A stretch of 64,000 nucleotides of DNA from Psychrobacter sp. 4Dc (GTDB lineage Bacteria > Pseudomonadota > Gammaproteobacteria > Pseudomonadales > Moraxellaceae): positions 20,436-84,435 of the forward strand of contig NZ_PJAT01000076.1 of the NCBI RefSeq assembly GCF_002836715.1, given 5' to 3'. How positions within the stretch are numbered: the first letter of the stretch is position 1; each line of letters begins with the position of its first letter. The notes beneath the pieces were generated by a model, which saw only the letters and a program-made list of their open reading frames with translations, made no database searches and was not told the DNA's origin. This document shows positions 28,881 through 37,995 of the stretch, piece after piece. Both the position numbers and the translations under genes were made by a program.

Positions 28881-30194
28881 TTGTTCACCACTTTTATGTT
28901 TGTACCTCGTTTATGTCGTCCGCGCGCTCATCGTAAAGACGCATCTGCAGAACCTCCCCCGAGAATGACTACTAGTTCTCGATTTGGTTATACTTCTTTT
29001 TCAGCACTATCTGCATTGGCAATTCTTATGCTACCGCAGGCAGTGTGGGCAGCTGGTGCTGTATCAACATCCAGCGAGGCGGCAGCACCAACTGCGCTTA
29101 GCGTTTCTTTATTGATATTTTTTGTCTTACTCGCCATTGGCGTTTCTTTTGTCTGTTCATTAGCAGAGTCTGTTTTGCTGAGCATGACGCCATCGTTTAT
29201 TGCGGATGTACAAGAAACCAGTCCCAAAAAAGCAGAAATGCTTAAAAGCCTTAAAGTGGACAATATTGACCAGTCACTAGCCGCTATTTTAACGTTAAAT
29301 ACCGTTGCTCATACACTTGGCTCTATCGGTGCGGGTGCACAGGCCACGATCGTCTTTGGTAGTGCGTGGTTTGGTCTGTTTTCTGCCCTCATGACGCTTG
29401 CTATCTTATTCTTGTCTGAGATTATCCCAAAAACTTTGGGTACAGTTTACTGGCGTCAACTAAGTGGTCTGGTTGCTTACTTCGTTCGCGGCATCATCAT
29501 GCTGCTATACCCGTTAATCTGGTTCTCAGAGCGTCTGACGAAACTATTAGTACGCGGTAAAGAGCCGCAAACATTTAGCCGCCGTGAGTTTGCTGCTCTT
29601 GCTAGTATCGGTGAAGAGTCAGGACAAATTGACCCACTAGAGTCGCGTATCATTCGTAACTTGCTCGCGTTTGGCGCTATTAAAGTCGAAGATATCATGA
29701 CACCGCGCTCGGTGATGCTCGCATTCGAAGAGAATAAGACCGTCGCTGAGCTATTGGTTGATCGTCCAAAGCTGACGTTTTCTCGCTTGCCAATCTATGA
29801 TGGTGATTTGGATAACATTACAGGTTTTGTCCTAAAAACCGACATGCTACTGGCTAAAGTTAACCATGCTATGCACAAGCCGTTGACGCAATTTCAGCGC
29901 GACATCACTTTTGTCTTCTCTAAGATGAAGCTGTTTGACTTGTTAGAGTTGATGCTAAAAAATCGTATTCATATTGCGATTACAGTCGGTGAATATGGTG
30001 AAGTTAAAGGCTTGGTCACGTTAGAAGATGTGTTTGAGACATTGTTAGGTCTTGAGATTGTTGATGAGATAGACCGCGTCGAAGACATGCAGGCCTTGGC
30101 TCGTCAGATGATGGATAGACGGGTAGAGCGTTTAGGCATGAAGCTCAGCGATGATGAACAGTATGAAGACAGTAACAGCGAACCTAAGTCCTAA
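28881..30194 (+). CDS. CNNM/CorC-like transmembrane protein with CBS domains
   Basis: The N-terminal DUF21/CNNM membrane domain (about 70-240, SLLIFFVLLAIGVSFVCSLAESVLLS and FLSEIIPKTLGTVYWR) is followed by a CBS pair (about 258-385, IMTPRSVMLAFEENKTV and VTLEDVFETLLGLEIVDEID). The CorC_HlyC domain that ends many relatives is missing. The family is linked to Mg2+/Co2+ efflux or resistance. The TTG at 28881 has AGG 9 nt upstream; an ATG at 28965 would leave a shorter signal-like N-terminus and is a fair alternative. Monocistronic. Confidence 0.85.
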   Translation: MFTTFMFVPRLCRPRAHRKDASAEPPPRMTTSSRFGYTSFSALSALAILMLPQAVWAAGAVSTSSEAAAPTALSVSLLIFFVLLAIGVSFVCSLAESVLLSMTPSFIADVQETSPKKAEMLKSLKVDNIDQSLAAILTLNTVAHTLGSIGAGAQATIVFGSAWFGLFSALMTLAILFLSEIIPKTLGTVYWRQLSGLVAYFVRGIIMLLYPLIWFSERLTKLLVRGKEPQTFSRREFAALASIGEESGQIDPLESRIIRNLLAFGAIKVEDIMTPRSVMLAFEENKTVAELLVDRPKLTFSRLPIYDGDLDNITGFVLKTDMLLAKVNHAMHKPLTQFQRDITFVFSKMKLFDLLELMLKNRIHIAITVGEYGEVKGLVTLEDVFETLLGLEIVDEIDRVEDMQALARQMMDRRVERLGMKLSDDEQYEDSNSEPKS

Positions 30195-30579
30195 CGAAGC
30201 TTTAACGATGCCTTCATGAAGCCAAACTATAACGTTGATAGCTTAAACATAAGTATTGTCGGTTCTAAAGATTGTGGTTTAACAATGGTCAGCTCATTAT
30301 GGGCTGACTATCAAGCTAGAGCTACAAAGCATCTGACCGTTTGAGCTAGAATCTGCAGCATAAAATGTTAAGAGTATTTGATTTGATAGCCTGTGTTTTT
30401 ATTCGCAATAATTACACAGGGTGTCACATGGCTGTGAGAATTCGATGATAGGCTCGGCATATGATATGAGTATACTTATATAGATATATCTATACAGATA
30501 CACTGCCAAAATAAATGATAAAAGAGCGTTAATCGTCAATATATGACACTAACGAAAAAAAATATCGCTAAGGATTATC
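30195..30579. other. Intergenic region with a short hairpin
   Basis: This 385-bp gap contains GTCAGCTC/GGGCTGAC (30288-30295 and 30301-30308), an 8-bp hairpin without a T-run that may act as a weak terminator for the upstream gene, and an AT-rich stretch of TATA/GATA steps near 30470-30505. No gene was seen. Confidence 0.4.
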
Positions 30580-31074
30580 ATGAAAAAATTATTGGGAAAT
30601 AGGCTATTAGCTCTATTGGTGAAAAGCGCCAGCATCACTGCAATCGTAGCAGTAGCCAGCACCATCAGTATCAATGCACAAGCGGCAACTATGACCGAAG
30701 ATTTGGTCCAGAACTATGCCGCCGCAATGAAAGCATCAGCGAATAGCCAAAGTATTAATCAGGTATCGCGCCTTGTATCAGATGACGCGCTTATTTCTTT
30801 ATCTAGAAAAGGTAAATCTACCAGTTTAGACAAAGATGCGTACTTAAAGCTGCTTCAAAACAGCTGGAATGATACGTCTAATTATCGCTATGATATTTCG
30901 GTAGATAATGTGGTAATTACTGGTTCACAAGCCAAAGCTAATGTGACGACCAATGAGAGCTGGGTAAAAAATGGTCAGCAAGTATCATTTGTTACCACAT
31001 CTCGTGTGACCTTGACTTTATCTACTGGTAATGCAGTGCTCTTGCGCGCTGTATCACAAGTGGCTATTAATTAA
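30580..31074 (+). CDS. Exported protein with NTF2-like fold (predicted)
   Basis: The 164-aa product starts with a long signal peptide (MKKLLGNRLLALLVKSAS to AQA-A). The mature part has the rhythm of an NTF2/SnoaL-like domain: an N-terminal helix (LVQNYAAAMKASANSQSINQVSRLVSDDALIS), then KDAYLKLLQNSW and four beta strands ending RVTLTLSTGNAVLLRAVSQVAIN. The fold is inferred from the pattern only and no function follows. GCTAAGGATTATC supplies a ribosome site. Confidence 0.65.
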   Translation: MKKLLGNRLLALLVKSASITAIVAVASTISINAQAATMTEDLVQNYAAAMKASANSQSINQVSRLVSDDALISLSRKGKSTSLDKDAYLKLLQNSWNDTSNYRYDISVDNVVITGSQAKANVTTNESWVKNGQQVSFVTTSRVTLTLSTGNAVLLRAVSQVAIN

Positions 31075-31319
31075 GTCATTATCGAGCAAGCAAGACTCAA
31101 AATATAATAGGTAACATAAACAATAGCTGATTGAGCTAGCTGCAATTTCGACCTATAGAAAGTCTTAGCTGGCTAACAATAGTCATTACTTAGTTTTATA
31201 GGCTACTTGAGCGTCTATTATTATCTTTTATATTAGGCTAGTCTTTGCTTTACATTGCATACTATACTATCCATCAACTTTATCTTATTAATTTCTGTCG
31301 TTAGGAAACCTCCAATATC

Positions 31320-34310
31320 ATGTCTACTGTGCTATCACACTCTCGCTCATTTATTGCGTTGCCATTGACGCTTGCGGTATCCACTTTACTGATTAGTGCG
31401 TGTAGCAATACATCAGCGGTAAAAAACAAAGGTGCGATCAATAGCTCATCTGTCATCACCAAAAGTCCTGCCAATCAAGGGACTAATACAGGTAGTACAG
31501 ACTACTCAACTGCGTTTTTAGATGCAGAGAGTTTGGATGAGTTGGCTGACTTGTTAGAAGCCACTGACATGACCATGGTAGAAGGTAACCAGCTTGCTAT
31601 TCAGCAATATGGTGATTTGTGGAATCGTCTACGCGCAGGCTACCGCATGAATGGTGGTAAGCCAATCTACAATCAGCGTATTGAAGGTCAAAAAAGCTGG
31701 TTTACCAGTAGACAGGATTATTTAAATCGTCTAACTGCACGTGCCAGTCGCTATATCTATCATACGGTACGAGAGGCGGAGCGTCGCAATATCCCAACAG
31801 AGCTTGCCTTGTTACCAGTTATCGAGAGTTCCTACGATCCAAGTGGTACGAGTAGTGCGGCAGCCGCGGGCTTATGGCAGTTTATTCCAAGTACGGGCCG
31901 TATTTATGGCTTGAACCAAAGCAGTACTTATGATGGTCGTCGCGATGTTATTGAATCGACACGTGCTGCCTATGACTTTTTGACAGCACTGCACAACCAG
32001 TTTGGTAGTTGGGAGCTAGCATTGGCTGCTTATAACGCTGGCCCTGGTCGTGTACAGAAAGCAATCGATGCCAACGCAGCGCGCGGACTACCAACAGACT
32101 ATTGGTCACTTCAATTACCGACTGAAACGATGAACTATGTGCCACGTTTCTTAGCTGTAGCCGAAATCGTTGCCAAGCCTGAGCAGTATGGTGTGTATCT
32201 ACCAGCTATCGCTAACCGTCAGCATTTCCGCAGTGTACCTGTTAACTATGGTGTGAGCTTGGCAGAAGTATCGCAGTTAACTGGAGTCAGCTATGATGAG
32301 CTAGAGCGTCTAAATACTGCACTGACATCAGGCCGTGTTGATTCTTCAGGTCCGCAGCGTGTCATCATTCCTAACGACGTCAGCCTCAATGCCGATGCCA
32401 AATTAAGTGGGCTCAGAGGTAATGGTACAGGCAATGTGCTTGCATCAAGCAACGCAGGTAGCTCAAGCACGACAGCGACTACGCCAAGCTACAATAACAA
32501 ACCATATACTGCCTCATCACTGCCGTCTACTGGTAGCGCATTGGCTGATTATGCCGCTAGTGCAAGTGTACCTCAGCAGACCACCAGCTACATTTCACCG
32601 TCTGCGACACCGACTAGCAGCTCGGTATACAGTGGTAATTCCTCAGCTCGCACTGAGCCACCACTGACCACCGCAGAGACTAACAAGATCAATGCTGAGC
32701 TTAAGAGCAGTAACAGTCTACCGACTACCTCAGCTCAAATTACTCAGAACAATACGATTGTCCAAGAGCCACCGCTTAGCAAAGAAGAGCGTGATTTCAT
32801 CGCCAATCAAATCCGGAGAAATACCTCTGAGACCAATGTCATCAATGCGGATGGCAACATTAATCTATCAGCCGTACAGACGCAGCAATCTATCTTAGAA
32901 GCGAGCGGCGCAGAGAAGAAACTTAGCTTTGCTAAAACCTCGGTAAGTAAGCCAAAACCTCAAGGCACTCGTACCACTTATACGGTAAAACGTGGCGATA
33001 CGCTCTCGAACATTGCGAGTCGAGCAGGGGTTAGCTGGCGTGATATCGCAGAATGGAACCAGATAGATGCCAGTGCCAATTTGCTCTCTGGCAGTACGTT
33101 ATATCTATATAATGCCAAGACTATCGAGCCATTGAGTACTGCTAATAACGCCGCCACTAGTCAGCCTGACAGTTACGTCGTACAAGGCGGTGATACGCTT
33201 ATCGGTACGGCCAATCGTTTTGGCTTATCGGTCACTCAGCTAGCCAGCTATAACAACCTGAGCAGCCGTGCTGATCTGCTCAAAGGTCAGAAACTATGGC
33301 TCATACCGGGTAAAGTGACTACACCTGCGACGACACCTGCAGCGCCTTCTACCAAGCCGAGTAAATCAAGCACTGCGACCAAAAACTATAAAGTAAAAGC
33401 AGGGGACGGATTAATTGCATTGGCACGTCAATTCAATGTGTCGACAGATACTTTAGCCAGTCTCAACGGTATCAACAGCACAAGTTCGCTATATGTTGGT
33501 CAGACACTTAAAGTGCCAGCCAGTGTTGATTTCGATGCTACAAGTACGACAAGTGCTAGTAGTAGTAACAGCTCAAGCTCGGTCGCGACCACCAATTACA
33601 AAGTAAAATCAGGTGATACGCTGATTGGTATTGCGAACAGCATCGGAGTGAGTGCAACGGAGCTGGCTGCAGTAAACAGCAATTTTGATGCAAAGGCTCG
33701 CTTGCAACGTGGTCAAACGATTAAAGTTCCTGCTACTAAAGAGTTGGTTGACCGTCAGCTGAATGACAAAGCGGTCAGCTACAAAGTAAAATCAGGTGAT
33801 ACGCTAACGGGTGTCGCTAAACGTTACAATATTGGCTTAAGTGATTTGGCATCAGCGAATAACTTGAATACCAACTCGAATCTGATATTGGGCCGTACTA
33901 TTACCATCCCTGCTAGCGGCAGTGTGGCAAGTGCATCTAGTAGCAGCCAAAGCAGCAGCTCTGCTAGTAGCAGCAGTAGTAGCTCAGCAAGTAGTGGTAC
34001 GAAATTAGATAATACTGAAAGCTACAAAGTTAAATCTGGCGATGGCCTAATTGCTCTAGCACGTCAGTTTGGCATATCGGTAGAGGATTTGGCAGCGACC
34101 AATGATCTAGCGACCAATGCACAACTACAACGCGGCCAAACGCTTAAAGTACCAAAAGCGACAGTAAGCTACACGGTTGGCTCGGGTGATAGCTTGATTG
34201 GTTTAGCACGCAAATATGGTGTCTCAACACAAGAGCTGGCTGATATGAACAATATCGCCGCTGATACGATGTTGCAGCGTGGTCAGCGTCTGACAGTTCC
34301 AAATCGTTAA
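31320..34310 (+). CDS. mltD: Membrane-bound lytic murein transglycosylase D with seven LysM repeats
   Basis: MltD cleaves the glycan strands of peptidoglycan from the outer membrane. A lipobox LLISAC places the lipidated Cys at 28. The transglycosylase domain (about 140-290) has the catalytic Glu169 in LLPVIESSYDPSG, GLWQFIPSTGRIYGL and AAYNAGPGRVQKA. After a long Ser/Thr-rich linker come seven LysM modules between about 555 and 995, each starting YTVKRGDTL, YVVQGGDTL, YKVKAGDGL or similar and ending in a KVPA-like strand. E. coli MltD is about 450 aa with far fewer LysM modules. A terminator with a duplicated arm follows. Confidence 0.94.
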   Translation: MSTVLSHSRSFIALPLTLAVSTLLISACSNTSAVKNKGAINSSSVITKSPANQGTNTGSTDYSTAFLDAESLDELADLLEATDMTMVEGNQLAIQQYGDLWNRLRAGYRMNGGKPIYNQRIEGQKSWFTSRQDYLNRLTARASRYIYHTVREAERRNIPTELALLPVIESSYDPSGTSSAAAAGLWQFIPSTGRIYGLNQSSTYDGRRDVIESTRAAYDFLTALHNQFGSWELALAAYNAGPGRVQKAIDANAARGLPTDYWSLQLPTETMNYVPRFLAVAEIVAKPEQYGVYLPAIANRQHFRSVPVNYGVSLAEVSQLTGVSYDELERLNTALTSGRVDSSGPQRVIIPNDVSLNADAKLSGLRGNGTGNVLASSNAGSSSTTATTPSYNNKPYTASSLPSTGSALADYAASASVPQQTTSYISPSATPTSSSVYSGNSSARTEPPLTTAETNKINAELKSSNSLPTTSAQITQNNTIVQEPPLSKEERDFIANQIRRNTSETNVINADGNINLSAVQTQQSILEASGAEKKLSFAKTSVSKPKPQGTRTTYTVKRGDTLSNIASRAGVSWRDIAEWNQIDASANLLSGSTLYLYNAKTIEPLSTANNAATSQPDSYVVQGGDTLIGTANRFGLSVTQLASYNNLSSRADLLKGQKLWLIPGKVTTPATTPAAPSTKPSKSSTATKNYKVKAGDGLIALARQFNVSTDTLASLNGINSTSSLYVGQTLKVPASVDFDATSTTSASSSNSSSSVATTNYKVKSGDTLIGIANSIGVSATELAAVNSNFDAKARLQRGQTIKVPATKELVDRQLNDKAVSYKVKSGDTLTGVAKRYNIGLSDLASANNLNTNSNLILGRTITIPASGSVASASSSSQSSSSASSSSSSSASSGTKLDNTESYKVKSGDGLIALARQFGISVEDLAATNDLATNAQLQRGQTLKVPKATVSYTVGSGDSLIGLARKYGVSTQELADMNNIAADTMLQRGQRLTVPNR

Positions 34311-34381
34311 TGAATAAGATATTAATGGATACCGTTTACATAAGGCGTCATTAATATTAATCATTAATCGTATCGCACAAA

Positions 34382-34428
34382 AAAGCTGCTCTTTATAAGA
34401 GCAGCTTTAAGAGCAGCTTTTTTTATTT
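34382..34428 (+). terminator. Terminator with a duplicated 3' arm
   Basis: AAAGCTGCTCTT (34382-34393) can pair with AAGAGCAGCTTT at 34397-34408 or with its exact tandem copy at 34409-34420. Only the second copy is followed by a T-run (to 34424, then ATTT). It ends mltD and lies before the convergent mltF gene. Confidence 0.85.
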
Positions 34429-34486
34429 AACAAGAATAAATAACTGTGAAAGTTTAGCTTGCAAATTGCCTAGTAATATTTACAGA

Positions 34487-35695
34487 CTAGACAGTCTGAG
34501 TTTTAATAGTCTCAAGATAGCTTCTGATGTTACTGACATAGTGCATGGCTTGACCATAGCGGCTATTCGAGGCTCTATTATCTGCTAAATAAGCATAGAC
34601 GTTCGCCCAGCTCTTATCATCGATACCTTGAGCTCGTAGTTCGCGCTGGATTCTTTTTACCGCATTGGGACCCATGTTATAACCTGCAAGGGCAAACCAG
34701 ATACGGTCAGTTTTTGGCACATCAGAGAAGTCTGCTTTTACTTGCTCTAGATAGCGTGCACCGCCGCCAATGCTTTGGTACGGATCGACACGGTCTGAGA
34801 CGCCCATCGCTTTTGCAGTGTTATTGGTCAGCATCATTAATCCGCGTACACCAGTCGGCGACACAGCGTTGGCATCAAGATGCGACTCTTGGTAACCCAT
34901 CGCGACCAGCAATTCCCAATCGTGATTATAATTGCGTGCTTGCTCTTCAAACGAAGATTGATAGTCCGGTAACTTTTCCGTCAACGTTCTCTGGAAATGA
35001 TCCTGACTATAGGCATCTTTAAGCAAGTTTTGATTGTAGAACGCAGCAAGTTTTTGTGTGTTTTGTAGCTTGATGCTGTCGCACAAAAAGTAACTGGCCT
35101 TTCTTGATAGTGGATCATTGGATGAGCTAAACGTCCAACTTACCTTAGGATGTAGACCATTCTTAGTCAGACTAGAGTCATAACCACAGCTGACATTGAT
35201 AGACGATAGGTTCAGCTGGCTTTTTAGCTTGGTGCTAGCCGTAGTCAATGCCATGTCAGCGTTGCCGGTTCTTAGTGCTTTTAGTGCCGCTTCTTCACTG
35301 GCGTAGGCTTTTAGATTGATATCGACACCGAGCTCGTCGGCATAAGTGCGCACCAGATCAAACCCAAAACCATGTTGGAAGCCATCGGTAGCAAAGTAAG
35401 TGCTATCGCCTGGTACCGCAGCAATGGTCAAGGTATTTTCCAGCATGACATTGTCATAGGCTGGTACCGATGTGTTCATGGTCGTCAAACTCTCAGCGGG
35501 CAACGAGAGTAGAGCGATGCTAGAGATTTGTGCCAGCTTCTTGGTTCTGGCAAAACGATTAGACGCAATAGGGGTAACGGATGAAACGATGTTACTTTTG
35601 GTGTTCAGTAGGCGTTTAGATGGACGCAGTAAATAAGAAATACGGCGTTTGGCCCCTTGCGCAGATACTTTTACACGATAAGTAATACGCTGCAT
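34487..35695 (-). CDS. mltF: MltF-like membrane-bound lytic transglycosylase
   Basis: A two-domain protein: a periplasmic binding protein-like domain (SBP_bac_3, about 88-205, LTIAAVPGDSTYF, GFGFDLVRTYADELGVDI, ALRTGNADMAL) followed by a goose-lysozyme/SLT transglycosylase domain (about 255-395) with catalytic Glu270 in GYQESHLDANAVSPTGVRGLMML and AGYNMGPNAVKR. This is the MltF layout, but at 402 aa it is shorter than E. coli MltF (about 518) because the binding domain looks truncated. The first 80 residues are basic and lack a clear lipobox, so membrane anchoring is uncertain. It converges on mltD. Confidence 0.82.
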   Translation of the reverse strand: MQRITYRVKVSAQGAKRRISYLLRPSKRLLNTKSNIVSSVTPIASNRFARTKKLAQISSIALLSLPAESLTTMNTSVPAYDNVMLENTLTIAAVPGDSTYFATDGFQHGFGFDLVRTYADELGVDINLKAYASEEAALKALRTGNADMALTTASTKLKSQLNLSSINVSCGYDSSLTKNGLHPKVSWTFSSSNDPLSRKASYFLCDSIKLQNTQKLAAFYNQNLLKDAYSQDHFQRTLTEKLPDYQSSFEEQARNYNHDWELLVAMGYQESHLDANAVSPTGVRGLMMLTNNTAKAMGVSDRVDPYQSIGGGARYLEQVKADFSDVPKTDRIWFALAGYNMGPNAVKRIQRELRAQGIDDKSWANVYAYLADNRASNSRYGQAMHYVSNIRSYLETIKTQTV

Positions 35696-36736
35696 GGATG
35701 TCTCCTGATTTTAGCCATCCTTCTTACCGCAAAAACACGTATAAATATATGTGCATAATATTGACATATATCGATATCGTATCTTAAATAGAGTGGCATT
35801 TTTAATAGGATGAATGCCACTCTATCTTGTTTGACTATAGCGCCACTAGCGTACTCTCTCTAAGAGTTAGTGGGATAGTTTGTCGTCAGCCAGCTATCGA
35901 TATGTCATAAAAGCGTTCTAAACAGTGTTTATAAGTACTGGTTTAAAATACTGAACGCACAACGACGCGAAGGATATAAATCAGATGATTCCTTCATCGA
36001 TAACTAAATATGGCTAGTGGCCAAACAACTATATATCAAACATAGGTAAGGTCATGATTAAGTTATTGAGACAAAGACATAGCTTGAAACATTGATGTAA
36101 GGTTTTGCCAATGAGGCAAATACATTCATCTGTTTTAACTATGCTAACTTTGATGGCTGGCTATACTTTGAATCACTAATATTAAGTTACTAGTAATAGG
36201 ATAGCTGGCTACTAAAGTTGTTTGTCCAGCAATGAAGGTAAGCAAAATAACCAGAATGGATAGTTTATAGCTGTCTATCAAACTGACTATGTCATACCGT
36301 CATCGCGACACCAAAAATAAAAAAATACCATGCTGCTAACATATATAGTGCAAACATAGTATTTCAATGGGTAGCGGCTTAAAAACTTATCGCTGATATA
36401 GCATGATAAAGTCTTAAACAACTACCAGCATTATTTTAGTGCCATAACCGGAAGCTGTAATAAATGGGAAGTTTCATGACAAAACGTTCTTTCTTCAAGT
36501 ACCAATATGCGGTTATATCGTAGATTATTCAAGTTAAGTTAAGAAAAGAGCGATAAAACTTAACAATTAGGCTATAGACGGTAAGAAATCCACTCGTTAT
36601 CGCTACATTCGCTAAAGTTTTATTAACATACGTAACAGACTGAATATCGTTTATTCGAATGAGTGCACTGTTTTGCTCATCTTTATAATGACTAATCGTA
36701 ATGACTAAGACTAAGTGTAATGACTGATTGTAAAAG
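35696..36736. other. About 1 kb without a recognisable gene
   Basis: This is the longest gene-free stretch in the window. It contains a perfect 13-bp hairpin (35788-35825), a smaller TTTGCC/GGCAAA hairpin (36104-36120), a possible 15-residue peptide with a good ribosome site (36476-36523) and a 17-mer (36520-36536) found again at 46343-46359. No frame gives protein-like sequence. It may hold a small RNA or a decayed gene. Confidence 0.45.
35788..35825. repeat. Perfect 13-bp inverted repeat
   Basis: ATAGAGTGGCATT (35788-35800) and AATGCCACTCTAT (35813-35825) flank a 12-nt loop. No long T-run follows on either strand. It lies 93 nt upstream of mltF. Confidence 0.7.
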
Positions 36737-37570
36737 CTAGGCTGGATTATCAATATCAATAAATGTTACTGGTAGTCCAAATTGCTGAGCAATGATATCG
36801 CCTAATGCTTGAATGCCACCACGTTCAGTTGCGTGATGACCACAAGCAAAATAATCAATGCCCAGCTCACGCGCGATATGCGTGGTACGCTCGGATATTT
36901 CACCAGAAATAAAAGCATCACAACCCATCAAGGCCGCTTGCTCAATCATGTCTTGCGCGCCGCCTGTGCAAATGCCCACACGCTCGATAAGCCTATCGTT
37001 CGGTCGCTCATCATCAGTATTGGTAGCGGTTTTATAGTTGGCCGAAATATGTAAGGGTATACGCCCTAATGCCTTGGTAATTTGAGCAATAAGACTTTGA
37101 GCATTCTGTGGCTCACAAATCGCAATATTACCAACAGGGTGCGCCTCATGAGGATAAAGGGGCCCAATAACTGTCATATCGAGCAAGTCGGCAAGTTTTG
37201 CGTTGTTGCCAATAACTGGATGGGCATCTAGGGGTAAGTGATAGCCAAGCATCGATATGCCGTGCTGCATTAATTTACGGATACGTCGACCTTTCATACC
37301 CGTAATGGGCGCGGGTTCCCCTTTCCAAAAATAACCATGATGCACCATAATAGCGCTGGCGTTATCAGCAATAGCGGCATCAATTAAAGCTTCACAGGCG
37401 GTCACACCCGTAACGATACGCTGAATCGGACGTCCGCCATCTACTTGTAGACCGTTTGGCGCATAGTCTTGAAAGGCGCTAGCAGACAGATACTCGTCGC
37501 AAAAAGTGGCTAAGCTTTGCGCGGTAACAATTGTATTGGTTGGGACAGTTAAGCTATCATTGGCTGTCAT
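36737..37570 (-). CDS. NIF3/YbgI family metal-binding protein
   Basis: A Nif3-like dinuclear metal hydrolase-fold protein, annotated in other bacteria as a GTP cyclohydrolase I type 2 homologue, with unproven function. Present are YAPNGLQVDG, TACEALIDAAIADNASAIMVHHGYFWKGE with the metal His pair, and the C-terminal DYFACGHHATERGGIQALG. The start at 37570 is chosen because AAGGAAAAACG precedes it; the frame is open further to 37621 with a Thr/Arg-rich non-homologous stretch. 277 aa. Confidence 0.9.
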   Translation of the reverse strand: MTANDSLTVPTNTIVTAQSLATFCDEYLSASAFQDYAPNGLQVDGGRPIQRIVTGVTACEALIDAAIADNASAIMVHHGYFWKGEPAPITGMKGRRIRKLMQHGISMLGYHLPLDAHPVIGNNAKLADLLDMTVIGPLYPHEAHPVGNIAICEPQNAQSLIAQITKALGRIPLHISANYKTATNTDDERPNDRLIERVGICTGGAQDMIEQAALMGCDAFISGEISERTTHIARELGIDYFACGHHATERGGIQALGDIIAQQFGLPVTFIDIDNPA

Positions 37571-37701
37571 CGTTTTTCCTTGTCGTGGCGTTGTATTGTT
37601 ATGGCGTTTCATCTTTATCATGTTTCATTTTATAGCGTCAATTTATCAATTTGATTGATTGATTTCGTTGGTCAATGTGGTGCTTGATTAATCATGACTA
37701 A

Positions 37702-37729
37702 AAGCAGATGCCTTTAAGCAGATGCCTTT
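37702..37729. repeat. 14-bp tandem duplication
   Basis: AAGCAGATGCCTTT occurs twice without a gap (37702-37715 and 37716-37729), enclosed by a 7-bp inverted repeat. Confidence 0.75.
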
Positions 37730-37801
37730 TTATAGTCATCATTTTAACATGGTGGTGTCAAAGAGTAGACAAGGCTAATAACTCAAATGGTACACGATAC
37801 G

Positions 37802-37831
37802 TTACCAATTAAAGGCATGGGCGGGTATAAT
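37802..37831 (+). promoter_or_regulatory. Candidate promoter of the DegS-like protease gene
   Basis: TTACCA at 37802-37807, an 18-nt spacer and a perfect TATAAT at 37826-37831, about 160 nt before the ATG. Confidence 0.4.
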
Positions 37832-37995
37832 TTGCATACGTGAGTTTGCCTGATTATTAGGTTTTAATCAGTGCTTGTAATCCATACTTGTAATCCGTTA
37901 AGCACAGCCAGCCACTCAATAGTATCTACTTAGCACAAAGTGTCTCATCTTATTGGTCATTGCCTGTTTGTATCAAATTTATAGAGGTTTTATCT

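Larger units (their letters stand above)
37571..37995. other. Divergent intergenic region nif3 / degS-like gene
   Basis: It contains an exact 14-bp tandem duplication (37702-37729) inside an ATGACTA/TAGTCAT inverted repeat (37694-37700 and 37733-37739) and a promoter-like pair at 37802-37831. No gene. Confidence 0.5.

Noticed and set aside
36529..36759. 76-aa minus-strand frame overlapping the NIF3 gene end
   Set aside because: Low-complexity AT-rich translation with no motif; overlaps a real gene.
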